In this document: positions 8,891-18,121 of the stretch, one piece after another
Numbering within the stretch: position 1 is the first letter of the stretch
Layout of the letters: every line of letters starts with the position of its first letter
Assembly: GCA_019456195.1 (NCBI GenBank)
Contig: VRUK01000030.1
Coordinates: 1-52,245, forward strand
Length of the DNA: 52,245 bases
DNA from: Planctomycetota bacterium
GTDB lineage: Bacteria; Planctomycetota; Phycisphaerae; Sedimentisphaerales; Anaerobacaceae
Direction of reading: 5' to 3'
The notes under the pieces: model-generated
Told to the model about the DNA's origin: nothing
The model's database searches: none
The model's input: only the letters and a program-made list of their open reading frames with translations
Position numbers and translations under genes: made by a program

Positions 8891-8930
8891 AAGCCAGATT
8901 CTGTTGTATAGGAATCTGGCTTTATTTTTC
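8891..8930 (+). terminator. Strong intrinsic terminator
   Basis: AAGCCAGATTC (8891-8901) and GAATCTGGCTT (8912-8922) form a perfect 11-bp stem with a 10-base loop, followed by TATTTTT. The T-run is only on the plus strand side, which fixes the direction. Confidence 0.88.
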
Positions 8931-9381
8931 ATTCCCCCATCTGTCAATATAGGCAATATCGCAACAGTTACTCATGTCAAAACAGGCAGCCTTCAATTAG
9001 CACAGCACACACCAAAGACCCTTTAAAAATATAATGTTCTAACTTCGTTAGCGCTTTGATTTTTGTAAGTGACAGTGTGTTGTCTGCGCACAAGTAGTCG
9101 ACTTCTTTTAATCAACAATATGATCGAACATTTTCCTTAGTATCCTTTTACTAAGTTAGAAAAATATTTAGAAATAACAAAACAAATACAAAGCCGTAAC
9201 AAAACGGTAACATTTTCTTAGCATAATTGCGGCTGATAATATAACCTTTTTACTATTCTAATTTTGACGCTGTTTTTTAAGAAATTAAGTGTAACAACTC
9301 ATCAAGTTAAGCGTTATAGTTATATAGACAACAACTTAATCTTGTAATCGGTAATGGTTTTTTTGAAGGAAAGGTCTAAGC
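8931..9381. promoter_or_regulatory. AT-rich control region upstream of the efflux operon
   Basis: About 450 non-coding bases precede the MacA-like gene. They contain a 7-bp inverted repeat, CTTAGTA (9136-9142) with TACTAAG (9149-9155), a smaller CTAAC/GTTAG hairpin near 9040, and GAAGGAAAGG at 9365-9374 as the ribosome binding site for GTG 9382. The inverted repeat could be an operator for a regulator encoded elsewhere. No regulator gene is adjacent. Confidence 0.4.
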
Positions 9382-10836
9382 GTGAAGAAGTCCAGCATAA
9401 TTATTATTACTATTATCGTAACGCTGGTGATTGTTTCCGCGATCGCAATAGTATATAAAGTCAAAACCAGTGCATCCCGTAAACCCACAGTTGTTCGCAT
9501 AGAAAATGCTCAGCGAGGAGAACTGATTGAGTTTGTCAGTGCTCCCGGTGAAATCGAGCCCAGAATAGACGTGGCAATAAGCGCAAAAGTTTCGGCACGG
9601 ATTATTGAACTACCATACGAAGAAGGAGATATCGTTACTAAGGGTAATCCTAACGCAAATCCACCAGTACCATCTTCCGTATTGTTACGCCTTGATGACA
9701 GGGATTTACAAAGCAGGCTGCTTTCGGCCGAGGCAAGCTATGCCGCCCAGAAGGCCCAGCTTGAAGTCGAAAAAGCAAGGATTTCCAGCCAGCAAGCCAG
9801 TCTTGTCGGCCTCGACGCTTCGTTAAAACAGTCCCAGCGTGATCTGGAGCGTCAAAAAGGATTACTTGAATCCCAGGATATCAGCCATGCCGTTTTCGAC
9901 CAGAGTAAATTAAGATTCGATGAGCTAAAGTCACGATATAATTCCACCAAGTATACGCTTAATGCGGTGGAGTTGAATTTGTTAGTAATGGAGCATAATC
10001 TCGAGGCAGCAGGTGCCGGTGTAACTCAGGCGAAGGAAGCACTTAGCTATACGACAATAACCTCCCCTATTGACGGTGTGGTGACACGAATTAATGCGGA
10101 AGTTGGTGAGGTTGTGATGTTTGGTACAATGAATAATCCTGGCACCGTAATCCTGGAGGTGGCTGACCTGTCAACGATGCTGCTTGTTGCACAGGTGGAT
10201 GAAGCTGACGTAGGCAAACTGGCAGTCGGACAGAAGGCCAAAGTTTTCGTCCAGACCTTTCCAGACGAGGAATTCAAAGGGGTGGTTGATTTGATTGCTT
10301 TGACACACAGGATATCTCCAAGCACCGGTACGAAATATTTCAGGACCGAGATATTGCTTGAAGGCAACGTGAAAAAATTATTTTCGGGCCTGACGGCACA
10401 TGTGGATATTGAAACTACCAAGCACGAAAATGTTCTGAATGTGCCAAGCCATGCCGTATTAGGACGGCCTATCGATGACCTGCCTTTGAAGATTCGGGAG
10501 GATAACCCGGAGGTCGATAAAGAGAAAACATTCACACCCGTAGTGTATCGCTATATCGACGGCAAAGCAGTGGTAACGCCCGTCAAGATAGGCCCCAGTA
10601 ATCTGACGCATACGTTGATACTATCCGGGATTACCGAAGACGATAAGATAGTAGTTGGTCCGTACAAAGAACTCGAAGGTTTAGAACACGACAAGAAGGT
10701 ACGCGACGAGCGTGAAGTTGAGGCCGAGAAAGAGAAGAAGAAGAAGAAGAAGAAAAAGAAAAAGAAATCGGACGGCCCCGAAGCCGGAGCCGATGCAAAT
10801 GATACCGGTGATGCAAACAGTGTCAAATCAAAATAA
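9382..10836 (+). CDS. MacA-like periplasmic adaptor (HlyD/RND family membrane fusion protein)
   Basis: The protein is anchored by one N-terminal transmembrane helix (about residues 5-26) and then shows a lipoyl-like half motif (S-A-K-V-S-A-R-I-I-E-L-P-Y-E-E-G-D-I-V), a coiled-coil hairpin (about 115-215), the returning lipoyl half (T-T-I-T-S-P-I-D-G-V-V-T) and a beta-barrel domain. It should bridge the inner-membrane MacB-like complex and the TolC-like channel encoded just downstream. The C terminus is unusual: an acidic/basic run ending in about eleven lysines (about residues 449-461), then a Gly/Ala/Asp-rich tail. The gene overlaps the ATPase gene by 38 bases. It is the first gene of a four-gene operon. 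Confidence 0.93.
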   Translation: MKKSSIIIITIIVTLVIVSAIAIVYKVKTSASRKPTVVRIENAQRGELIEFVSAPGEIEPRIDVAISAKVSARIIELPYEEGDIVTKGNPNANPPVPSSVLLRLDDRDLQSRLLSAEASYAAQKAQLEVEKARISSQQASLVGLDASLKQSQRDLERQKGLLESQDISHAVFDQSKLRFDELKSRYNSTKYTLNAVELNLLVMEHNLEAAGAGVTQAKEALSYTTITSPIDGVVTRINAEVGEVVMFGTMNNPGTVILEVADLSTMLLVAQVDEADVGKLAVGQKAKVFVQTFPDEEFKGVVDLIALTHRISPSTGTKYFRTEILLEGNVKKLFSGLTAHVDIETTKHENVLNVPSHAVLGRPIDDLPLKIREDNPEVDKEKTFTPVVYRYIDGKAVVTPVKIGPSNLTHTLILSGITEDDKIVVGPYKELEGLEHDKKVRDEREVEAEKEKKKKKKKKKKKSDGPEAGADANDTGDANSVKSK

Positions 10837-11575
10837 AAAACTAATAATTCAGCTTCAGGACGTTGAGCGGATTTACAAAGTCGGTGTGGAAAGTATCCAT
10901 GCGCTTGGCGGAATTAACCTGAAACTATTTGAAAACGAATATGTTGCCGTGATGGGGCCTTCCGGCTCAGGTAAGAGCACACTGATGAATGTCTTAGGTT
11001 GTCTGGACAGAGCGACTTCAGGAAGTTATGAGCTGGATGGAGAGAACACAACGAAAATGACAGACGCATCATTAGCTCGCGTTCGTAATGAGCGAATCGG
11101 ATTTGTTTTTCAGTCATTTGAGCTTCTCGGACAGTTAAGTGCGCTTAAGAATGTCGAGATGCCGTTGATATACTCAAAAAACGGCTGGTGGACACGGCGC
11201 AAACGTGCTCAAAACGTCCTTGAGCGGGTTGGGCTGGGAGACCGTGTAAAACATAGACCTAACCAGCTTTCCGGAGGTGAGAAACAACGAGTAGCTATCG
11301 CCCGGGCGCTTGTCTGTAATCCGAGCATTCTGCTGGCGGATGAACCTACGGGCAATCTCGACAGCAAAACCAGCGACGGCATTCTGAAACTGTTTGACCA
11401 GCTTCATCAGGAAGGCCAAACCATTATTCTGGTAACCCATGAAGATTATGTCTCGCATCACGCCAAGCGAATTATTCATATGAAAGACGGACACATTTGC
11501 AGTGATGTGTTTAATGACAGAGACCCGCGAAATAATGGAGAAACACAAGATAGCAAACCGGAGGAGAAGGTATGA
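10799..11575 (+). CDS. MacB/LolD-type ABC transporter ATP-binding protein
   Basis: The 258-residue ATPase carries Walker [11 protein letters not shown]-loop F-Q-S-F-E-L-L, signature L-S-G-G-E-K-Q-R, Walker [13 protein letters not shown] and H-loop V-T-H-E. It powers the adjacent FtsX-like permease. A longer upstream extension is only a shadow of the lysine-rich adaptor tail. ATG 10799 is chosen because GGAG (10786-10789) lies 9 bases before it; ATG 10793 and 10811 are alternatives. The stop overlaps the permease start in an ATGA arrangement, so translation is coupled. Confidence 0.93.
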   Translation: MIPVMQTVSNQNKKLIIQLQDVERIYKVGVESIHALGGINLKLFENEYVAVMGPSGSGKSTLMNVLGCLDRATSGSYELDGENTTKMTDASLARVRNERIGFVFQSFELLGQLSALKNVEMPLIYSKNGWWTRRKRAQNVLERVGLGDRVKHRPNQLSGGEKQRVAIARALVCNPSILLADEPTGNLDSKTSDGILKLFDQLHQEGQTIILVTHEDYVSHHAKRIIHMKDGHICSDVFNDRDPRNNGETQDSKPEEKV

Positions 11576-12840
11576 AATTCGTAATTCAAGCACCTTTGGC
11601 TTTCATTCGTCTCACCTATCAAAGTGTGTATCTTGCGCTGAGTCAAATCTGGGCCAACAAAACCAGGTCGATACTCACAACTATCGGCATTGTAATTGGT
11701 GTCGCTTCGGTAACGGCCGTAATTGCTGCACTTACCGGTCTGAAAGCAAAAGTGCTGACCCAGGTAGAGACTTTAGGAACCAACAGCATATTTATTCAAC
11801 CAAGAACTCCTAAAACAGGCCCTCTGCAACATGCCTCATGGTGGACTATTCGGTTTAAGCCTGAACATTTTGATAACCTGCTCGAACACTGCCCTTCTGT
11901 CTCACAGTTCGGCCGTATGACCTGGGTCGGAAACTATACCGTCAGCCATCGTGAGGAGTCAGTCGAAAATGTTACTGTGCGAGGAACCGAGCCTGCCGTT
12001 CATAAAATCGACAGCCGTCCGGTTACAATCGGAAGACCACTTTCGGTTATTGATGAAATGCAAGTGAGACAGGTTTGCCTGATCGACCCCAAGCTTCGTA
12101 ACGACCTTCGCCTTGACCGTGACTGTATAGGTCAGTCAATTCTTATAAGTCACCACACATTTTATATTGTGGGTGTGCTAGAACCTCGCCCTGAAAACGC
12201 ATTTGGGGGAGGTAACCAGGAAAAGTCCGAGATATTTATTCCTTATAAGACCAGCCTCAAGATGCAGCGTTACCCGTTCATAATGGCTATTGCCGAAAGC
12301 GAATCCGCCGAGGCTTCGGATGATGCCCTGGCCGAGTTAAGTTTCTTCCTTCGGAAAACACGGAATATAAAGCCCGGCGAACCAGATACATTCGAAGTTA
12401 TGTCGCTCCAAAACGCACTGGAGACATTTAATAAAATAGCTCTTATGGTTACGATGGTGGCAGGCGGCATCGTTGGAATTTCTCTGCTTGTCGGCGGCGT
12501 TGGTATTATGAATATCATGCTTGTATCGGTGTCGGAGCGTACGAGGGAAATCGGGCTTCGCAAAGCAGTAGGAGCTAAAAAGACTGCAATTCTAACCCAG
12601 TTTTTAATTGAAGCGATAGTTTTGTGCTTTTTCGGGGGGCTTGTGGGAATTGGTTTTGGCCATCTTCTGACCAAAGGATTAGCCAGTATCCCAAAAATTC
12701 AACTTGATATGGCATATATTCCCTTGTGGGCAATAGGCCTTTCTTTCGCGTTCTCCGGTACGGTAGGTATCTTTTTTGGAATGTTTCCGGCGATTAAGGC
12801 TGCCAAACTCGACCCTATTGAGGCACTTAGACATGAGTAA
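11572..12840 (+). CDS. MacB-like ABC transporter permease
   Basis: This 422-residue protein has the MacB topology: one N-terminal membrane helix (I-L-T-T-I-G-I-V-I-G-V-A region, about residues 35-58), a large periplasmic domain, then three C-terminal helices forming the FtsX domain. The conserved M-L-V-S-V-S-E-R-T-R-E-I-G-L-R-K-A-V-G-A phrase before the second helix is typical of MacB, LolC/E and FtsX relatives. Here the ATPase is a separate polypeptide, unlike the fused Escherichia coli MacB. GGAGAAGG precedes ATG 11572. The complex should act as a mechanotransmission pump with the adaptor and the TolC-like protein, exporting a compound, peptide or lipid not identifiable from sequence. Confidence 0.93.
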   Translation: MKFVIQAPLAFIRLTYQSVYLALSQIWANKTRSILTTIGIVIGVASVTAVIAALTGLKAKVLTQVETLGTNSIFIQPRTPKTGPLQHASWWTIRFKPEHFDNLLEHCPSVSQFGRMTWVGNYTVSHREESVENVTVRGTEPAVHKIDSRPVTIGRPLSVIDEMQVRQVCLIDPKLRNDLRLDRDCIGQSILISHHTFYIVGVLEPRPENAFGGGNQEKSEIFIPYKTSLKMQRYPFIMAIAESESAEASDDALAELSFFLRKTRNIKPGEPDTFEVMSLQNALETFNKIALMVTMVAGGIVGISLLVGGVGIMNIMLVSVSERTREIGLRKAVGAKKTAILTQFLIEAIVLCFFGGLVGIGFGHLLTKGLASIPKIQLDMAYIPLWAIGLSFAFSGTVGIFFGMFPAIKAAKLDPIEALRHE

Positions 12841-14512
12841 ACAAATTTCAAATTTCAAATTTCAAATTTCAAATTTTTGCCGCAGCCTTTTGCTATTGTT
12901 CACTTGTGGACTTATTCTCATGTGTACTTTTCTGACCGGCTGTGAGAGTTTTCCCGGTGACGAGGATTTTTACGAAATCACGGTGGCACCTGAGAAGCTG
13001 CGACAAGTAGAAACTCTTGAACTTCAGAAAGCCGAAGTTCAAGAGAACGGACGTACCGATGCGAATGAACCGCCTCCTCCAGAATTAGAGCTTAACCTGG
13101 AGCAATGCCGGGCCTTGACGTTAGAGAACAACCTTGACCTTAAGGTACAGCTTATTAGTCCGGCTATAGCCGCTGAGCGGGTTGGTGAAGCAGAATCTGC
13201 ATTTGAGGCTGCATTTACTTCAAATATGGTATATTCTATAGGAGACACCCCAGCTGTTACCTCTCTTGACGATATCTCAGGCTCAAAGGTAAAAAATTTA
13301 TATACAGATCTTGGTGTTCAGGTTCCTTTGCGAACCGGCGGAACTGTAAGATTTGACATGGTTGGCAACCGTACCAGGACGGATGCACCAACGTCATTTA
13401 ATCCTTTCTATAGCTCGGACCTTGGACTTTCAATTAGTCAGCCACTTCTTAGAGGGGCCGGCAACCGCGCTAATACCCACGCCATTCGTATCGCAGAGTA
13501 TGAAAGGCAGATAACCGATGCCAGAACAAAACTCGAGGTCATAAGAGTTATTGCTGCTATGGATCGTGTGTACTGGCGACTCTATGCGGCCAGAAAAGAA
13601 CTGGAAGTACGGAAAAAACAATATGACCTGGCCAAAACTCTAAATGAACAGGCCCACCGTTTTGTTGATGCCGGCGATAAATCACAGGTAGAGATTATCC
13701 GAACTGAGGCCGGCGTCGCACAGCAGCTTGAGGCTATTATCGTGGCCGAGAATAATCTAAGAGACCGGCAGCGTGAGTTTAAGCGTACTCTTAATAAACC
13801 CGAACTGAATATGCAGACATCGACAATTTTAATACCCACTACCGAGCCTATCCCGGTGCGCTATGATCTGGAAAAGCCGCGGTTAGTCGCAATAGCGTTT
13901 GAGAATCGCATGGAGATGCTCGAGCTGGAGCTTCAAATCGCCGAAGATATCAGTTCTATCGATTACATGCACAACCAGGCACTGCCTTTGGTTACAATGG
14001 ATTATAGATATAATATCAACGGCCTGGGAGATTCGAGAGACGACTCGGTTGATTTGCTTTTCAATAAAAGGTTTGAGGACCACCGTGTTGGCTTGTCGCT
14101 TCTGGTGCCGTTGGGAAATGAGGCCGCAAAGAGCCGACTGCGCCAGGCATTTTATCAGCGGAGACAGCGATTGGCTACGCGTAACAATCGACAGGCACTG
14201 ATTGAGCTTGAGGTGCTGAATGCTATCGACCAACTCGAGGCAAACTGGCAGCGTATATTGGCGAGCAGACAAAGTGCAATTCTGGATGGCCGTTTGTTTG
14301 ATGCTGAGAAACGCCAGTTCGAACTTGGTTTGAGAACATCTACAGACGTACTTCAGGCCCAGACAAACTTTGCCAATTCCCAGAGCTCTGAAATCCTGGC
14401 TCTTGCTGAGTATCAGATAGCACTTGTAGATTTGTCCTATGCAACCGGAACTCTTTTAGGTGCCGCAAAGGTACGATGGGAACCAATTGTGCCGCGAAGC
14501 AGCATTAAATAA
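12833..14512 (+). CDS. TolC-family outer membrane efflux lipoprotein
   Basis: The start is ATG 12833, overlapping the permease stop by 8 bases; it gives a lipoprotein signal with lipobox F-L-T-G-C. Two OEP repeats follow, rich in long amphipathic helices (for example the R-V-G-E-A-E-S-A-F-E-A-A-F region and the repeated A-E-K-R-Q-F-E-L-G-L-R-T-S-T-D-V-L-Q-A-Q region), the usual alpha-barrel of outer-membrane channels. It completes the tripartite pump. The first codons contain five tandem CAAATTT heptamers (12842-12876) encoding an unusual I-S-N-F-K-F-Q-I-S-N-F segment before the hydrophobic core; loss or gain of one unit would shift the frame. Confidence 0.92.
   Translation: MSKQISNFKFQISNFCRSLLLLFTCGLILMCTFLTGCESFPGDEDFYEITVAPEKLRQVETLELQKAEVQENGRTDANEPPPPELELNLEQCRALTLENNLDLKVQLISPAIAAERVGEAESAFEAAFTSNMVYSIGDTPAVTSLDDISGSKVKNLYTDLGVQVPLRTGGTVRFDMVGNRTRTDAPTSFNPFYSSDLGLSISQPLLRGAGNRANTHAIRIAEYERQITDARTKLEVIRVIAAMDRVYWRLYAARKELEVRKKQYDLAKTLNEQAHRFVDAGDKSQVEIIRTEAGVAQQLEAIIVAENNLRDRQREFKRTLNKPELNMQTSTILIPTTEPIPVRYDLEKPRLVAIAFENRMEMLELELQIAEDISSIDYMHNQALPLVTMDYRYNINGLGDSRDDSVDLLFNKRFEDHRVGLSLLVPLGNEAAKSRLRQAFYQRRQRLATRNNRQALIELEVLNAIDQLEANWQRILASRQSAILDGRLFDAEKRQFELGLRTSTDVLQAQTNFANSQSSEILALAEYQIALVDLSYATGTLLGAAKVRWEPIVPRSSIK
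12842..12876 (+). repeat. Heptanucleotide microsatellite (CAAATTT x5) at the start of the TolC-like gene
   Basis: Five perfect copies of CAAATTT run from 12842 to 12876, three codons after the start. A unit length not divisible by three inside a reading frame is the classic form of a slipped-strand contingency locus, although phase variation is not demonstrated here. Confidence 0.95.
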
Positions 14513-14575
14513 TACTATCGAGAGCTAATCGCCAAATCAAATATTTGAAGCTGCACCGCTCAAGAAGCCGATGGT

Positions 14576-15535
14576 TTATTCTTTAACTTCCGGACATGAC
14601 ATAAGATAGTCTATGCAATCACTGAATTTAGCTGTTGCAACAGCCATTGAAGAATCGGCCGCACCATAATAAAGACAAAGCTGGTCGATTTCTTTATGAA
14701 CAACAGCGCCGCTGGGAAATACTACATCAGCAACATCTCCAATACGTTCATAAGTCGCGCTTGGTCCCAGTACCCACTCATCACTTCGGCGCAAGACCTT
14801 CCAGGGTGAATTCAAATCCAAAAGCGCCATGCCGACACGGTATATCTGTCCTGCAGTAGTACCACGAACACCATGATAGAACAACATCCAGCCGTGAGGT
14901 GTCTCAATGGGCTGGCAGGCCAGGCCGACTCTTTGGCCGTCCCAATACGCATGCCTTGTCTTAATCAAGGCCCTATGGTCACCCCAGTGCTTCAGGTCAG
15001 GTGAGAAACTTATCCACATGTGAGCTTCACCGCGTACAATGGGACGGTGTATCAGTGCAAATCTACCGTTAAATCTGCGGGGAAACAGACAGGCATCTTT
15101 GTCTTCCGGCGGCAGCAAAGCACCCAACCGGGCAAACGCCCTGAAGTTCTTTGTTATCGCCAGCGAAACCACCGGACCACCTTCACTAAATGAGACGTAG
15201 GTAACCGCGAACTGCTTTTGCTCTTCGAGCCAGACAATACGCGGGTCTTCCAGCCCCCATCTTTCTTCCCGGGAGCTTTGGTCGGCTTCGAGAGTGGGTG
15301 TAGAATCAATTTCCCAGTTAGTGAATCCATCGGCGCTTCGTGCAACCGTCAAATGCGAAAAGCCTCGCATATCCTCTACTCGGACTAAAAGTAATACCTC
15401 GGAATTTAATTTAGCTGCCGCCGCATTAAAGACCGCATTTGTCGGATAGGGCCAATCATCCGCCGTCATTATCGGATTGCCCTGGTATCTTGTAAAAAGC
15501 TCATTTGCTTTTTGTGGCCTTGAAAGCTCTGGCAT
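14576..15535 (-). CDS. GH130-family glycoside phosphorylase or hydrolase
   Basis: The 319-residue sequence is a five-bladed beta-propeller of the GH130 type. Recognisable markers are R-V-E-D-M-R-G near residue 52, G-L-E-D-P-R-I about residue 94 (the Asp is the usual catalytic general acid position), D-K-D-A-C-L-F-P-R-R and the closing Y-Y-G-A-A-D-S-S. Characterised members phosphorolyse beta-1,4- or beta-1,2-mannosidic bonds, including mannosyl-glucose and mannooligosaccharides, and some are hydrolases. Assignment to a subfamily is not possible by eye. It is convergent with the TolC-like gene and lies downstream of the MsbA-like exporter on the same strand with a gap of about 270 bases, so it may be transcribed separately. 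Confidence 0.9.
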   Translation of the reverse strand: MPELSRPQKANELFTRYQGNPIMTADDWPYPTNAVFNAAAAKLNSEVLLLVRVEDMRGFSHLTVARSADGFTNWEIDSTPTLEADQSSREERWGLEDPRIVWLEEQKQFAVTYVSFSEGGPVVSLAITKNFRAFARLGALLPPEDKDACLFPRRFNGRFALIHRPIVRGEAHMWISFSPDLKHWGDHRALIKTRHAYWDGQRVGLACQPIETPHGWMLFYHGVRGTTAGQIYRVGMALLDLNSPWKVLRRSDEWVLGPSATYERIGDVADVVFPSGAVVHKEIDQLCLYYGAADSSMAVATAKFSDCIDYLMSCPEVKE

Positions 15536-15809
15536 AATTTCGACCTTTAAATATAAAACAGCTTTTATACATAAAATTCCCGGGACAAAGACCTATAACT
15601 TTCCATTCTATATCTTCAGTCTCAAGCCCACGGGAAACCTTACCTAATTTAATCGGCAAGATAAAGAACTTTCTGTAAGCCAAAGTGCGAATTTAGATAC
15701 AACAATGTAAAATTTCCTGCCCAGCGGACAACTATTAGCAACAACCGAGCATATCGCAGGTTTTTTCTCGTGCCGGCATTCACTGAGCACAATTTATTAG
15801 TTTTATAAA

Positions 15810-17954
15810 CTATGCTTTTTTAACTAACTGTGTTTCGTATAAGCTTTGGTACAATGGACAGATTTTAATAAGCTCATCATGCTGGCCCTGAGCGATAATC
15901 CGGCCGTTATCCATTACAACTATGACATCCGCCGAAATAACGGTGCTGAATCTGTGGGCTATTATGAAGCTTGTCCTGTCCTGCATGATCTCCTCGATAG
16001 CTTTGTGAATTTTCGCTTCACTGTCGGCGTCAATTTGACTTGTAGCCTCGTCGAAAATCAGAATGGCGGGATTTCTCAAAATCGCTCTGGCGATGACAAT
16101 TCTCTGCAACTGCCCGCCACTAAGGCCGGAACCCTGCTCGCCAATAACTGAGTCATAGCCATCAGGCAAAGGAGAAATAAACTCGTGCGCAAATGCACGC
16201 TTTGCCGCCGAAACGATTTCTTCTCTGGTTGCGTCTTGTTTACCATAAGCAATATTTGCCGCTATGGTATCATTGAAAGTCACAACATTTTGTGTAACCA
16301 TTCCAATCTGGCTTCGCAGACTAAATAGTGTCGCGGCGTGAATGTCTTTACCGTCAATTAATATCCGGCCGGCATCAGGGTCATAAAATCTCGGTATCAG
16401 ATTTGCCAGAGTGGTTTTTCCCGAGCCGTTTGGGCCTACTATGGCAACATTATGTCCGGCTTCCACTGACAGGTTGATTCCCTTTAGTACCGGGGTTTCA
16501 GAACTCGGATATGTAAATTCGATGTCTATGAAATCGATTTTGCTTTTTAACGGCTCAAGCTCAAAAGCATCCGGATTTTCGGCTTCCGGTTTTTCGTCGA
16601 TTATTGCGTATACCCGCTCAGCAGCGGCGTTTGCCTGTTGAAGCCTGTTCCATACATCACTCATTCTGCGTATTGAATCCGCAGCAGCACCAAGCAGAAT
16701 AAGCAGTGTGAAGAAATCGGCCGGCTGCACCGTTCCCTTATAAACCCACTGTGCACCGAAAATCAAACACACAGAACCGGCCATCATTCCGAGTATCTCC
16801 ATCAAAGGGTCTGTTGCTGAATCCACCTTTGCAATTCTTAACTGCCGTTTTAACAGCTTACGGTTAATTAATGCAAAACTTTCACTTTCATATTCCTGCT
16901 GGTTATAAACCTTTATTACCTTAATAGCCCCCAGCGCCTCTTTCAACCTGCCGAGCATTTCCGCCCAGGCCACAAGCGATTTTTTAGTTGCCCGTTTTAT
17001 TTTCCGCCCAAGCCTGCCGATGACGAAAAGGAAAAAAGGCGCTCCACACAGAAATACCAACGTTAGATTGCGGTCTATCCACATTGCACAGACAATCAAA
17101 CCAATTGCTTTTAACGGCTCGCGAAGGGTCTTGCCTAATAATACCTTAATCCCAACGCCAACTACCATTACATCTCCATATAACTTGCTGGCAGTATTGC
17201 TCGAACCTTCATCGGCAAAAAATCCAACCGGGATATCCAGAGAATGCCTGAAAGCATCTCTTCTCAAATAGACCAGAGAAGTATGCACAAGCTTTTGTAC
17301 AGTGTAATTCTGATAGAACCGTGCGATACATCGCACCGTTGTAACAACCGCCATCATCAGTATGATAAAAACTACAGCCTTTCTTTTGCTCTCTCTGGTT
17401 CGTTCTCTTGGTAAATGTCTAAGGCCTCTTCTTGCTAAGTCGGCATAGAAAGGTTTTTTGCCACACTTAAGGATTGTTTGTTGAATTCCAGGTGTTAACT
17501 GTCCGGATTCGTCAAGTCTTCTGTATTGAAGCGATATGGACTTTACATTCGATATAGTGGCCAGCTCTTCAAGTAGTTTGCTTGAAGTAATTCTTTGGTT
17601 TGCTGTGATGATACTGCTTGCGGCACCGACAATCCGGTCATCACGTTTAAGCCCGGCCTGTTCAGCAAAACTCTTTTTCTTAACGTCAACAACTCTTAAG
17701 TAATATGCGACATTAGGGTCAACGAGTTGAAATTTGTCGACCACATCGAAACTAATCCCATAACGACTCTCACTAATCTCTCTGTTAATCCAGCCGTGCA
17801 GCCCCTCTTCGCCCATCATAACTTTCAAGAGCGGCAAAATAGTTGCAAAACTGAACGAAAAAAGTATTCCGATAAGCAGCGCGCTGCAGATAATAGTCAC
17901 CAGTCTGTGCCATTGCGGCCAGATATACTGAAATACTCTCTTAAAATCCTTCAT
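15810..17954 (-). CDS. MsbA-like ABC exporter with an inserted PDZ-like segment
   Basis: This 714-residue half-transporter fuses a membrane domain to an ATPase. The ATPase has Walker A G-P-N-G-S-G-K-T-T, signature L-S-G-G-Q-L-Q-R, Walker B I-L-I-F-D-E-A-T-S and H-loop I-A-H-R. Such exporters flip lipids or export polysaccharides and peptides. It is about 130 residues longer than typical MsbA. The extra sequence lies between the first helix (about 18-42) and second helix (about 192-210), and residues about 83-147 read like a PDZ domain: S-F-A-E-Q-A-G-L-K-R-D-D-R-I-V-G and a final S-I-S-L-Q-Y-R strand. The loop would face the periplasm. A divergent hydrolase gene starts 167 bases away. Confidence 0.92.
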   Translation of the reverse strand: MKDFKRVFQYIWPQWHRLVTIICSALLIGILFSFSFATILPLLKVMMGEEGLHGWINREISESRYGISFDVVDKFQLVDPNVAYYLRVVDVKKKSFAEQAGLKRDDRIVGAASSIITANQRITSSKLLEELATISNVKSISLQYRRLDESGQLTPGIQQTILKCGKKPFYADLARRGLRHLPRERTRESKRKAVVFIILMMAVVTTVRCIARFYQNYTVQKLVHTSLVYLRRDAFRHSLDIPVGFFADEGSSNTASKLYGDVMVVGVGIKVLLGKTLREPLKAIGLIVCAMWIDRNLTLVFLCGAPFFLFVIGRLGRKIKRATKKSLVAWAEMLGRLKEALGAIKVIKVYNQQEYESESFALINRKLLKRQLRIAKVDSATDPLMEILGMMAGSVCLIFGAQWVYKGTVQPADFFTLLILLGAAADSIRRMSDVWNRLQQANAAAERVYAIIDEKPEAENPDAFELEPLKSKIDFIDIEFTYPSSETPVLKGINLSVEAGHNVAIVGPNGSGKTTLANLIPRFYDPDAGRILIDGKDIHAATLFSLRSQIGMVTQNVVTFNDTIAANIAYGKQDATREEIVSAAKRAFAHEFISPLPDGYDSVIGEQGSGLSGGQLQRIVIARAILRNPAILIFDEATSQIDADSEAKIHKAIEEIMQDRTSFIIAHRFSTVISADVIVVMDNGRIIAQGQHDELIKICPLYQSLYETQLVKKA

Positions 17955-18121
17955 TCGATAAATTACCCCAATATAGCGTATAGTATCCTTCTATACGTTC
18001 CGTCTTCCTTTGTTTATAAAAATGGAACACTAACAAACTTAAACCTTTCGGTCAAGCCCAAAGACTGTTGACTTGCGGAGCTAATTTTATTAGCTTACTG
18101 CGTTTTAAGGAGAATATTTTA

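Noticed and set aside
10551..10826. Minus-strand frame with a long phenylalanine run
   Set aside because: It is the complement of the lysine-rich tail of the adaptor gene, not an independent gene.
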